Source of the DNA: Adineta steineri
Lineage: Eukaryota > Rotifera > Eurotatoria > Adinetida > Adinetidae
Reading direction: 5' to 3'
Length of the DNA stretch: 64,000 nt
NCBI GenBank assembly: GCA_905250115.1
Contig: CAJNOI010000091.1
Coordinates: forward strand, 248,001-312,000
This document shows, piece after piece, positions 45,557 through 56,194 of the stretch (positions within the stretch are counted from its first letter, which is position 1; each line of letters begins with the position of its first letter). The translations under genes were made by a program, and so were the position numbers. The notes under the pieces were generated by a model. That model ran no database searches. It worked only from the letters and a program-made list of their open reading frames with translations, and was not told where the DNA came from.

Positions 45557-46844
45557 TTAGACATGTGCGGATGGAGATCGAAACATTAATGGAATAGCTA
45601 TAAATGCTAAGACAACCAGAAAACTATTAATAACACCAAAACCCATTGCTTGATTACCAGCAACTGTATCAATTGATCTTACACACCCGGTCGTATAAAA
45701 ATGATTGACAAGACCACTGAAACTTGACAAACAATCTTCAAATAAAAACAACGATAGAATATTCATTTTGTTTTTTTTTCGAAATATCTGTTATTACTTA
45801 CAGGTAGATGTTCCGATAGCTGTTATCGTTGATCCAGCTGAACAACAAGAACCAGGAAGGACAACAGTATATGTAACTGGTAAATTTGCGAAACCACCAT
45901 ATGATGATACTATTGTTGATGCCATTGTTGTTGCCATTGTTGTTGCTTGTCGTTTTCGTCTAAATGAGTCAACAAAAAGGAAGTGATGATTCATGATATA
46001 AAAATTATTCGAAATATGATTTCACGTACTTTCCTACAGCTGTCATAGACATAATAGTAGTTGTACTCATAACCGATGGTGCAGCTGTAACACTTGTTAC
46101 TGCTGCCATTGTTGTTGTAGTGGTTGTACTATTTGTAGTAGTTGTACTGTTTGTTGTATTCCATCCGGTTGCATTAAGTCCAGCATTTGCCCAATCAAGC
46201 CATGTATTTGTACCACAACATTTATATTTATTTTGCAAACTATCAATTTTATATCTTGAATCTGCACTATTCTTGTATGCATTCATATTATTTGTAAAAC
46301 GTGTGCTTACATAACTTATTGATTTTGAATTTATAATAAGTGCAGTTACCAATGAGGCAAGCGCCAAGACACCCAATATGCAAGATATAATAGCTACAAT
46401 TTTACCTAAATTATAAAATAAAATCTCTTTTGAGATATGTTTAATATTTTATATCAAGATAAGACTCGTTTAAGTTGAAGATATACATATATGTATTACA
46501 ATTTTAAAATGTGTTTTGAAAATAAAAGATGAATCGATACAAATGATTGAATTATCATATTTGTATGTTAAGTGTATATACGAAAAGAGATATATTTTTG
46601 TAATAGACAACACTACTTTATGATAATCAAATTTAGTTTAATATTAAAAATAATTTTTACCTATTCTGGGAGAATCCGTCATAACAGAAAATAAACCTAA
46701 GATGGAAGTTATAAAACCAAAAATGCTAATAACAATATTATAACCAGACAATCCTATTTGTGGACGAAAAAAATCGTCATAGTTACGAACTGCTCCAATA
46801 ATACCAATACTAACACCCAAATGAATCAATGAAAATACCAGTAT
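45557..46844 (-). CDS. Tetraspanin-like membrane protein, N-terminus lost in a gap
   Basis: Four-pass membrane organiser. The readable part begins within TM1 (SLIHLGVSIGIIGAV), then TM2 (NIVISIFGFITSILGLF), TM3 (ISCILGVLALASLVTALI), a large extracellular loop, and TM4 (INSFLVVLAFIAIPLMF), ending RSPSAHV. The loop has the tetraspanin CCG motif (KYKCCGTNTWLDW), LPGSCCSAG and a final TGC, six cysteines in all. Unusually, the loop contains a Thr/Ser-rich mucin-like insert (NSTTTTNSTTTTTTM) and, after an exon junction, VGKRKRQATTM, a furin-type site. The first residues fall into the 10-base gap at 46845-46854. An intron of about 240 bases separates the TM2 and TM3 exons. Specific tetraspanin subfamily unknown. 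Confidence 0.8.
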
Positions 46845-46854
46845 NNNNNNNNNN
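46845..46854. other. Assembly gap (10 N)
   Basis: Ten undetermined bases removing the tetraspanin start. Only about 100 bases, largely an AT microsatellite, separate it from the protocadherin stop, so the missing sequence is probably small or the gap is larger than shown. Confidence 0.9.
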
Positions 46855-46958
46855 AAACAATAGAAATTTGTTCGTAAAAGATTTCTTTATATATATATAT
46901 AGATATATATGTATGGCAAGACAGACACATATAAAGAACAAAAACACAATTAACTGTA

Positions 46959-49900
46959 CTAAACAACACATTCACGAGATGAAATAAAACTTTTCATTGT
47001 CGGTGATTGATCAATATATGTTTCAACATGTTGATTTGGAATTGTTGATGTTGATGATGATTTTGATAAATCTAAGCTACTAAATCCATAATCTGTACTT
47101 AATGATTGTGGAATTGGTGGAAGTTCATTTAAAAATATACATGGTGGATGTTGATTTTTACGTAATAATTCAGCTAATTTAATATCATATTGATATGTTG
47201 ATGATGAATACATTGGAATTGTTGTTGATTCTTTTCGATTATACCATGTATCATTTGATGACGAAGTTGATGATAATGAATGTCCATTAACAATACATGC
47301 CGAATCATCTAAAATAATTTAAATAAAATATATATTTTATATACATATACAATCGAAACATACGATCATCATCACGAATCGTTGAATTCGATGAACTTTT
47401 ATATTGTTCACTTGTATGATCAATCTAAGAAAGCAAAAATTTTTTTATTTAATTAAAATTTTTTTGTATTATATTACCTTTTCATTTGTATTATAATCAT
47501 CATTACATTGTAAAAAACTATGATGATGTATCGATGTTAATTTATCATTTTTATGTTGTATTGGTTTTCGACAACATAAACAAATAATTATTGAAAATAT
47601 AATTATACAAGCACATGTTATACATAAAGCTAAACTTATAGCATAAACTAATATTGTTCGATTATCTGATAATGAATATAAATGACAAGAATTTAATATT
47701 GAACTATTACATATATCAATATGAAGATTAATTAATGAATTCATTTGTGTATATTCATCAATTAGATTTAATGATAACATATATGATAATGAATATGGAT
47801 GTGATATAAGACGAAGTTCACCTGTTGTACTTAAATTCCAACAAGATAATAATGTTGTATTATTTAAATAAATTTTCGGTTCATATGTATGATTATTCCA
47901 AGTTGTAATATCAATAAGAAAAATAATATTATCATTATTATTATGTGTATTTACATCAATAGTTGTTCGTTGTATAGATAATGGTAAAAGTTTGGGTAGG
48001 ATATGATTTGTTTCGAAATTTGAATGAAGATTTATTGTTAAGATTTGTTTTGTTGAACGTGGATTAATTGGATCGTAATCATATGCTGTTACTTCAAATG
48101 TATATAATGATTCTAAACATGTTGATATTGTTGTTAAACCATATGGAATATAAATATAACCAAGTGATGTTATATTAAGAGTTAAACATGAATTTAATGA
48201 CTGTATTGAATAATGAACAAGACCTTGTAAACCTGAATCGTTATCAGTTGCGTAGATTCTGCCGAGAATTGAACCTGGTTGAAGAATTGTTTTTGAATAT
48301 GTCCAATTGTAGGATTGATTTTTATCGAATACAGGTGAATTATCATTGAGATCATGTATACGAAGAATAATTTTTGTTTGATTTGATAATGATGGTTGTC
48401 CATGATCTTTAAGTTCAATAAGAAATTCTAAATCGATTTGAGTTTGATTTTTTTCATGATATTTATTAAATAATTCAAAATCAATTGTTTGATTTAAACG
48501 TATTTCACCTGTTTGTGAATTAATTATTAATAAATCAGTTTTATTTAATAAATTATATTCAATTTCAGCATTTTCATTTAGATCACAATCATACGCAATT
48601 AATTTATCAACTATGTAATCAATTGGATTATTTTCATTAATATTATATATTGTAGATTTTGTTAATAATTTGGGTACACAATCATTTACATCAGTTATAT
48701 TTAATATAAGAAATAATTGTGTATGTAATGTTGGTGTACCGGAATCATGTGCTAGAATTTGGATATTATTATAAATTGATCTTAATTCACGATCAAGATT
48801 TTGATGAACAATTAATGAATAAAGTTTCGTATTTTGAAATTTATTTTGATAGATTAATTTATAGATTAATGGTAATGGTGGATCATTGGTTCGTAGTTGA
48901 AGGTAAGGATTCCCATTTGCTAAATTAAATATCGTTAGAGTCATATATTATTGAAAGGGTGGGTAAAGAAATGGGCAGTATTTTATCCAGGTTTTCTTCA
49001 CGGGTGGGCGAATCGAACTGTCGGGTGGGCGAAATTAAAATTTTGGGTGGGTGCCAACCACTTGCTACGTAAAACACTAGAAATACTGAGTTTCCGAATT
49101 TCGATAACTGGACATTTGCGAAATTCGCGTAAGCCAGAAAATGAACGGAATAATTCAATATTTTACAAAGCAAAGATTTTTCTGTTCATTGTTTGCGTAG
49201 GATATTGCGTATACCTCTCAGACATTCTTGATAATGATCTTATTTAAATCAAGTTATTTTTAGATTTGACTCATTGAATTTTTCTTTCTGTATAATCGTA
49301 TATATATGTTAATTGCATTAGAGAATAGTTCTACTATTGTTATTAAAAGGAGAAAATATGTTTATTTCAATAGGGCCAATGGTTTTTCTATGCGAAATAT
49401 CGATGTTATATTACACATTAATATATTTATTTAGTCAGTAAAGTTATAACTTTTACTAAAAGTGTCAATCTTGTTATTTTTTGTCGATTGTTGAGATTTA
49501 TTTAAAATAGTAAATTTTTTTTTTGCTCAAAATTCTCTAGAGTTGAATAATAAATCAAACAAAGTGATACTTGAAATTTTATTCAATCTGAAGATTTCAC
49601 TGCCTCTAGCACAAATCTATGAGATGGATTACACAATATTGTTATTCTTTTTGAAGTGTTTTATAAAAGCACTCGATCGGAGTTACTTAATATTAAAGTA
49701 CTATACACTTTCCTTCAATGCTGTTTCCTTAGTATTGACCTTAATAAATATTTCGAAATCAATTTTAAAATATTTACCAAATGAATCTAGATCATTGAGA
49801 ATAATATATGCAATTGTTGTACCAATCGATGTATTTTCTTGAATAAAAAATATATTTTTATCATTTTCTTTTCGTTTTAACGTCGTATTTCCTAAATAAT

Positions 49901-51024
49901 AATAAAATTGAATTATTTTTATTTATTTTTCTCTTCTTATTTTACCTTCCGTTCGAATTGTTATTAAAACTGGATTATCATTTACATCCATAACACGAAT
50001 AAATATACTTGCATAAGTTGGATATTGATTATTATATGCTTTAATCGTTAATCGATAGGATTTTTCTCGTTCATAATCCAATGTTTGACTCAATTGTATC
50101 TGTCCAGTTAATCGATCAATAATAAATGGTGATTCCGTTAAAATTTCATAGAAAATTTTTTCATTATTATTATCATTGCTTGCTTCAATATTTAATATTG
50201 TTGTTCCAATAAGTGTATCTTCCCGTATATCAATATTATAAACCGATTGAACAAATATTGGTATTGATGTATTAATATTTAAAATTTTAATATTAATTTC
50301 AATTGAATTTGAATGTGATGGTTGACCATGATCAGATGCAATTAATGTTAGAGAATATGTTGATTGTCGTTCATAATCAAGTGATGAACGTACAATTAAA
50401 TATGGAATATCATATGATGAAAAATCAATATCAAAATCATCGGAATTAATTCCATTAAGTTTATATGATTGTATACTATTCAAACCTAAATATGAAAAAT
50501 AAACAAATATATATCCCTAAAGGCATTATTGTTTCTAAGGTCAATAACATACCTTCATCCGGATCGTTTGCACTAGGTAAAACTATTCGATAGCCTAGAG
50601 GTACATTTTCTTTGATATATATTGTATGTATCAATGATTGTTGATCAAAACTTGGTGAATGATCATTGAGATCTTTAATTTTAATTTCAAGAATTTTTGA
50701 AAGAATTTTTTCGCGAACTTTTATTTCAAGTTGAAGAATAATTTCACATGATTGACATGAACATTGTTGTTTTAAACACATTTGATCACGATCTATTATT
50801 GATTGAGTTTTCAGTTGTCCAGTTTGATTATTAATTGAAAATAAATTATGATTTAATGGTAATACTTCATAGATTTTATAAAATCCATTCGATTCTATAT
50901 CGAATTCTTTTGAAAAATCTGCAATGATTGTATTTATTGGAGATTTTTCTTCAATGGTATATTTTAAAATTGTATGACTGGAAATACGATGGAATATTAT
51001 TAGAAAAATGTATATAAATAACAT
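46959..51024 (-). CDS. Protocadherin-like adhesion receptor
   Basis: Single-pass calcium-dependent adhesion molecule of about 990 residues. The signal peptide is at the start (LFIYIFLIIFHRISS, ATG 51024). Then come about six cadherin repeats with calcium-binding motifs: DLNDHSPSFD, DVNDNPVLI, DVNDCVPKL, DLNDNSPVFD, and LDRE/LDYE variants such as LDYERQSTYSLTLIASDHGQ and LDRELRSIYNNIQILAHDSG. The membrane segment is AISLALCITCACIIIFSIII followed by CLCCRKPIQ. The cytoplasmic tail of about 150 residues is low complexity and ends SSRECVV, a possible PDZ ligand. Exons: 51024 to about 50547, 50489 to about 49943, about 49890-49784, 48918 to about 47478, and two tail exons. The intron at about 48919-49783 carries a GGGTGGGC repeat. 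Acceptor-like ttttctag precedes the ATG. Confidence 0.88.
48950..49050. repeat. GGGTGGGC-type dispersed repeat, copy 1
   Basis: In a protocadherin intron. It contains gggtgggcgaaattaaaatt followed by ttgggtgggtgcc, plus two further gggtggg units. The reverse complement of the repeat at 58106-58196 has gggatgggcgaaatgaaaat then cgaggtgggcgc, so the two are related copies in different genes. Confidence 0.55.
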
Positions 51025-54000
51025 AGTTTATCTAGAAAAAGAAAAAAATAAGGAATGAATTTATACTTATCAACACATTTCATTTTCTATACAAATTGCT
51101 ATCAATACTAGGACAATTACTTTCATTCTCTTACTTTTACATGTGATATATATTCAATCATTGATCTGTCCAATATATATAGACAGTAGTCAATCTTTCG
51201 TTCATATATCAACCTTCAAGTTTCTTCTTTTTTTTGAACAAACAAAATATATATATATATGAATGGAATGAGAAGAGAGAGAGAGAGAAACAGAGAGAGA
51301 GGGAGAAGAAGGTCACTTTACGCCCGTTGGGCAAGAGAGTGGCGAGAAAAACGAAAATTGAATTTAATAATCGATGGCAATCAGGATAAATGAAATAGTT
51401 TTTTACAATTGAATGAAACCTATTCAATCAAAATCTGACGGGAAAGATCATAAAACATTATTTTCGTTCTTCTTCTTTTTTTTCAAATTAAAACTTATTC
51501 CCAAGATAGCTACAAAAGAACCTTACTAGATGTTATTTTTTTTCTTCTCTTTTTCATACAGTTTCAATTGAATTCAAAAGTCTACATTGATCAACTCTTG
51601 AACTATAAACGAAAAGAGTCCACTTCATAGTTAAGTCAATAGACACAATGCAAGTACATATTGATAAAAGAGAGAAAAAAAAGAAATTCGAACAATGAGA
51701 ACCGACCTGTTTGTTAAAGAAGTCTATCTTCTACAGATATTGTATACTAATGCTATGAGTATATATATATATATTGCTACATGTGATGAGTGAAGAATTC
51801 TACTCATTAAAGGTATTTTTTTGATCTATATTATTCTGTTCTTCCATTCGTTCAACTTATTCATTGGTGTTCATCAATATCAGGAGAAAAGAAATATATT
51901 CATTCATTCATCAAACAGAGATAAAAAGCCATATACCGGAACTACGACTGTTGCAGAATTCCAACTTACCGATTATTGATCTCGAAGAAGAAGGAAATTG
52001 TATATGTTTACAAAAGAATATTGTCTTAAAGAAAAGAATCAATTTGGATAATCACCTCGTAATATATACGCAAAGAAATCGATTTGTTGACTGATCAGAT
52101 AAGCGAAATTAAATTTGCCGTCGTATATCTCTGATGTGATCATGTTATGACAGGTATACTCAGAAGTGACAATGTTGAATAATAACAACACATTGAAAAT
52201 ACTAACAATCCCAGTTGAACTTTCGCGTTATCCAAAACGAAAAGGATATCACGCGGAGAAACACAACCTGTTATAAGATAAACAATTGACTTTTAAATTA
52301 AAATTATGCCATCAATTTTTTCACATAGTCACAGTCTGTTCCTATGTTTGTACTTCAATCATCGACTTGAGCAATGTCATCAGCATCTTAATGAATGCAA
52401 AACAAAATCAAAATTAAATTTCCTTTTCACTCTTCATCACTATACACTTGACTAACAACAATTGAGAATAGTCTTGAATTGAACAGATGTGAATAAAGTA
52501 TACGAAGGCACAAAAATTTAATATAATCATCGACATGTCAGTATTTTTCGAGTATTTTTTTTAATTCATCGAAAAAAAAAAGAAACACTTGCGCCTGTCC
52601 TTGTTAATCCCTCTTTCACTAATGTTGCAGATGTTGATATTGAATAAGCAGTTTTGTCAATATTAAAACGAGAAAAAATTCTATATATTTAAAATCATGT
52701 CATTAATAAAAAGATCAAACATTTTGAAATGAGATGAGTACAATTATGATATATATATATTGCATACAGAAGGTATCAAAAAGACCTTGTGTCGCATCAT
52801 ATACACTTTGATCAATTTATTAATGAAGACTAAGCAATTATACCATTGTTGTAAAATATTCAATCTGCTGCATTTGATTTATAATAGATAATTGAATAGA
52901 AGACAAATAGAACAAAATTTATACTGATTCTTATTAACAGATGGAATGTCTCTCGATTCCGTTCATTATCGAACAATGGAAAATCAATTGTATTTAATTA
53001 GCTCGTGATTTATGAATTCTTCTTTATACGATTGTAACATTACAATAAATAAATACGTATTTTATTGTGTATTCTTATGGGATGGGAATTTTTTTGATCA
53101 CCAGTTTTTTCAAAACTCATTTATTACTATTTACCGTGGGTGTGAATATTGATATTATAACAATCACACCCACACCCTTAAGATTTTGTAGAATTCACAA
53201 GGTTATTTATTCGACGTTGACAAACACCATTTGATTTAGCAATAGTTTTCACTTCGTTAAGTGAATGACCTACATTCAATATATTTAAATCTAGTATTAA
53301 CATTCTTTCAAATGAATATCAGTCACTGTTTTGTGCAATTTAGTAGGAGATATACGATGATGAAATGCAAGCAATGTTGGATGAATAAAGAAGAGATAAT
53401 GCAACCTGACAACGTTTGAAAAAACGTCTGGTGATGAAAATACATTTCACCCATTCTTATGAAATAATGCGAAATATTTTGTGCTGACTAAATACATTTT
53501 GACGTGTTTGATTTTTGACGACATTCTATTGCGTCAATACAATGAAATGTTTATTTTTTAGTCCAGAAGATAGGCAAATCCAACTAGGTAATAATCATAT
53601 GATTCACATACCAATAATATTTTCTTTTCCTTTGTTTTTGTCGTAGAGAGTCATATGTCAATAGGAGATACGTCATTATGAAATCAAATAACAAATAATT
53701 GGATAAAAACAAAATATTTCTAAAAATTATGTTTATCAAAAGTAAATAAAACCATGTTGTAAATTTCGTTTTGAACTTTGATATTCACGTACAAACTGTC
53801 CTTGTAATGGGCGTGATATACCGAAAAGAACAAAGATTACAGATGCATATTTCAACTCGTTCGTATTTTAACTTCTAGGCTTTGATTATGAACTGAAAAA
53901 GATAGTGCATATTACACATTTATTTAATAATAAAGATCGAAATAGTAGGAAGATAGATATACGTGGGTTTTCTAATAATAAGACTAAAGAGAAAGAATAA

Positions 54001-54259
54001 AAATACAAAATCGAAAGATATGACGTTAAACTTGATTACCTCATTTTTGACGTCAATGTCTTTATGATACTGTAATGTTTATAGGAAAGAAAAAAAGGAG
54101 AAATGACACATAATTATCAAATCTGTACATAAAATCAAGGTCATTACTTTCGTTTTTATTTTCTATACAATAGAATTATCGCGATTTTATCCTCTATAAA
54201 ATGATCGGTATTTTCCTTTTTTCTATATCAAATAAAACTACAAATAATCAAATGCAACA
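51025..54259. other. Large gene-free region (protocadherin upstream)
   Basis: 3.2 kb without a supportable gene, AT-rich with AT and GA microsatellites (about 51250-51300 and 51760-51775). It lies between divergent genes, so regulatory content is likely. A 76-codon open frame at 51864-52094 lacks an ATG start and coding character. A foldback with telomere-like arms lies at 53136-53173. Confidence 0.5.
53136..53173. repeat. Small foldback with telomere-like arms, copy 4
   Basis: A perfect 10-base pair of arms, gtgggtgtga and tcacacccac, encloses an 18-base AT loop. Shorter than the other copies; possibly a minimal derivative. Confidence 0.5.
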
Positions 54260-55321
54260 ATGAATATATCGATTAGCAATACATCACCAATTTTATCATG
54301 TCGATTAAATCCAGTTCCAAGTAATACTAGTTTTAAAACATCCTGTGAAACACTTCTTAAAAGAATCAAACGTCTTGATACTCGTACACTTAATTGTATA
54401 CTTGCTTATGATGATCCAGACAAACCATTGATCGATGATGGTAAACATACCTATTTCTGGTATTTAGCAATTGGAAGTATGATTAATCCAATTTCATTAC
54501 ATTTACGTGATATAACACCAATTATTTCATATCCAGTTAAATGTCCTAATCATAAATTAGTATTTCGAGATCAATGTGGAATGGCAGATATTGAAGAATG
54601 TCAAGGAGAAGAATTTGATGGAGTTGTACATTTAGTACCTATTGAACAAATGGATCGTTTAGATCAAGTTGAACATATGTATAAACGTATTATAGTTAAA
54701 ATAATTGATTATGAACAACGTTCACACCTTGTTTATGTTTATAAAATGAATTTAATTGGAGAAAAAGAAAGACCTAAAAGTACACCATCAGAACGTTATT
54801 TAGATATTATTGTCAAAGGTTGTGAATACTTTGGCGTTCGTTCTTCGTATATTAATCGTTTAAAATATGAGCAACCAGTTATACCTCGAAAATTGCCAAA
54901 TACATATCGGACTATTGAGAATATTCCAGATAATGTTTATTATACTAATGAAGATCTTGCAAAACATGATGGAAAAGATCCGACACTTCCTTTATGGATT
55001 AGTGTTAATGGAAAAATATTAGAATATATAGGTGTACCACCTCAAAATCACCCAGATTATGATAATCAAAAAAGGTTCTATGACTTTGTTGTATCATATT
55101 TTGGTGGACGAGAAGTTGTACCAGCTATATCACGATCGTGGTATGAACCAATGTATAAATTACCATTGAATGATGATGATATTTGTGATGAACATCGTAT
55201 TTTAGCTGAAGATATGTGTGTTTCATGGGGTCTTAATTGTTGTAATGGAGATACGAATACAATATATTGGAAACCAATTGGAAGACTGCGTAAGACATTG
55301 AATACAACTAAAAGCGAATAG
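54260..55321 (+). CDS. GGCT-like (gamma-glutamylcyclotransferase fold) protein, intronless
   Basis: A 353-residue single-exon protein. The motif YFWYLAIGSMINPISLHL (about residues 66-83) corresponds to the GGCT-family loop [YF]xYGS[NM] that binds the gamma-glutamyl group. The neighbouring CGMADIEECQGEEFDGVVHL and VPIEQMDRLDQVEHMYKRI fit the rest of the fold, with acidic residues available for catalysis. The C-terminal 150 residues (NVYYTNEDLAKHDGKDP; WISVNGKILEYIGVPPQ; VSYFGGREVVPAI) are an extension not present in the short GGCT enzymes. Reaction and substrate are unknown. A three-codon upstream ATG frame (ATG CAA CAA TGA at 54252) ends overlapping the start, suggesting translational tuning. 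Lack of introns among intron-rich neighbours makes foreign origin possible, but codon use is native-like. Confidence 0.7.
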   Translation: MNISISNTSPILSCRLNPVPSNTSFKTSCETLLKRIKRLDTRTLNCILAYDDPDKPLIDDGKHTYFWYLAIGSMINPISLHLRDITPIISYPVKCPNHKLVFRDQCGMADIEECQGEEFDGVVHLVPIEQMDRLDQVEHMYKRIIVKIIDYEQRSHLVYVYKMNLIGEKERPKSTPSERYLDIIVKGCEYFGVRSSYINRLKYEQPVIPRKLPNTYRTIENIPDNVYYTNEDLAKHDGKDPTLPLWISVNGKILEYIGVPPQNHPDYDNQKRFYDFVVSYFGGREVVPAISRSWYEPMYKLPLNDDDICDEHRILAEDMCVSWGLNCCNGDTNTIYWKPIGRLRKTLNTTKSE

Positions 55322-56194
55322 ATTTGTTCTAAATTTGTATATATTAAATAAAAAAAAGAAAATACAATTTTCTTAATAAATATTTTTATATTAATTTATA
55401 CTATATTCGACTCTTTTTTTTTGCTAAAGTATTATAGTTTTAATTATATATTATTATTATTAATAAAAGATTTTCAGATATTAAGAATAAAATCTATGAA
55501 ATTCATTCTCAAATAAGAAATATCACATGTAGACATTCTTGATAAATAGAATCGATTGATTATAAGAAAGTATACAGAATGTTCTAAAAGTCGCGAATGT
55601 TTCTTGGATCAGAGGAAAGAAATTTCCAGATGAAATTTCGTTTATAAAGATGCTGGAGAAGTTCTTAGAATGGAGAAGTTACGTTTCATACCACCTCGTC
55701 ATTCCGACTTCAGATAAGAGATAAAATGTTCGGAGGAATGTGTGTGTAGAAGTGAGCGAAACTACTGTGATCGTTTCGCTCGTACCCACCCTAGTTCACC
55801 CACTTAGAATACCCTAAAATTTCTAAGGGTCATTCAACCTCCTTTTGAACCAAATTTTATCTAGATATCCCTGTTCTTTAAGTTTCTACACAACGCGTGT
55901 CAAAAAAAAACCGCTGCGTAAAATTTCATACGTATGAAATCAAAGATACTCATTTTTTTCTTTTGTTTAATTTAAATTTCACATATTCTCTAGATGTAAT
56001 TAAATAATTTTCATTTCATTTAACATACAAAGATATATAAATCAATAGGTTGATATTCTCTTTAAAGTCGTTAAAAAAAACGAAATAGACAACAAATACA
56101 TAAGTCAACTTTGTACAACAAATAAAAAACAAAACGAACAATAATATTATCTCTTTTATCAAAAATTTTGAGATTCAAAAAAAAAAAAAGAAAA
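55322..56194. other. Convergent spacer, possible repeat remnant
   Basis: Between the 3' ends of the GGCT-like and ROR-like genes. From about 55570 to 55920 base composition is higher in GC than its flanks and includes acccaccctagttcacccac, recalling the GGGTGGGC repeats. No gene seen. Confidence 0.45.

Noticed and set aside
51864..52094. 76-codon open frame upstream of the protocadherin
   Set aside because: No ATG start, no splice partners, no family resemblance.
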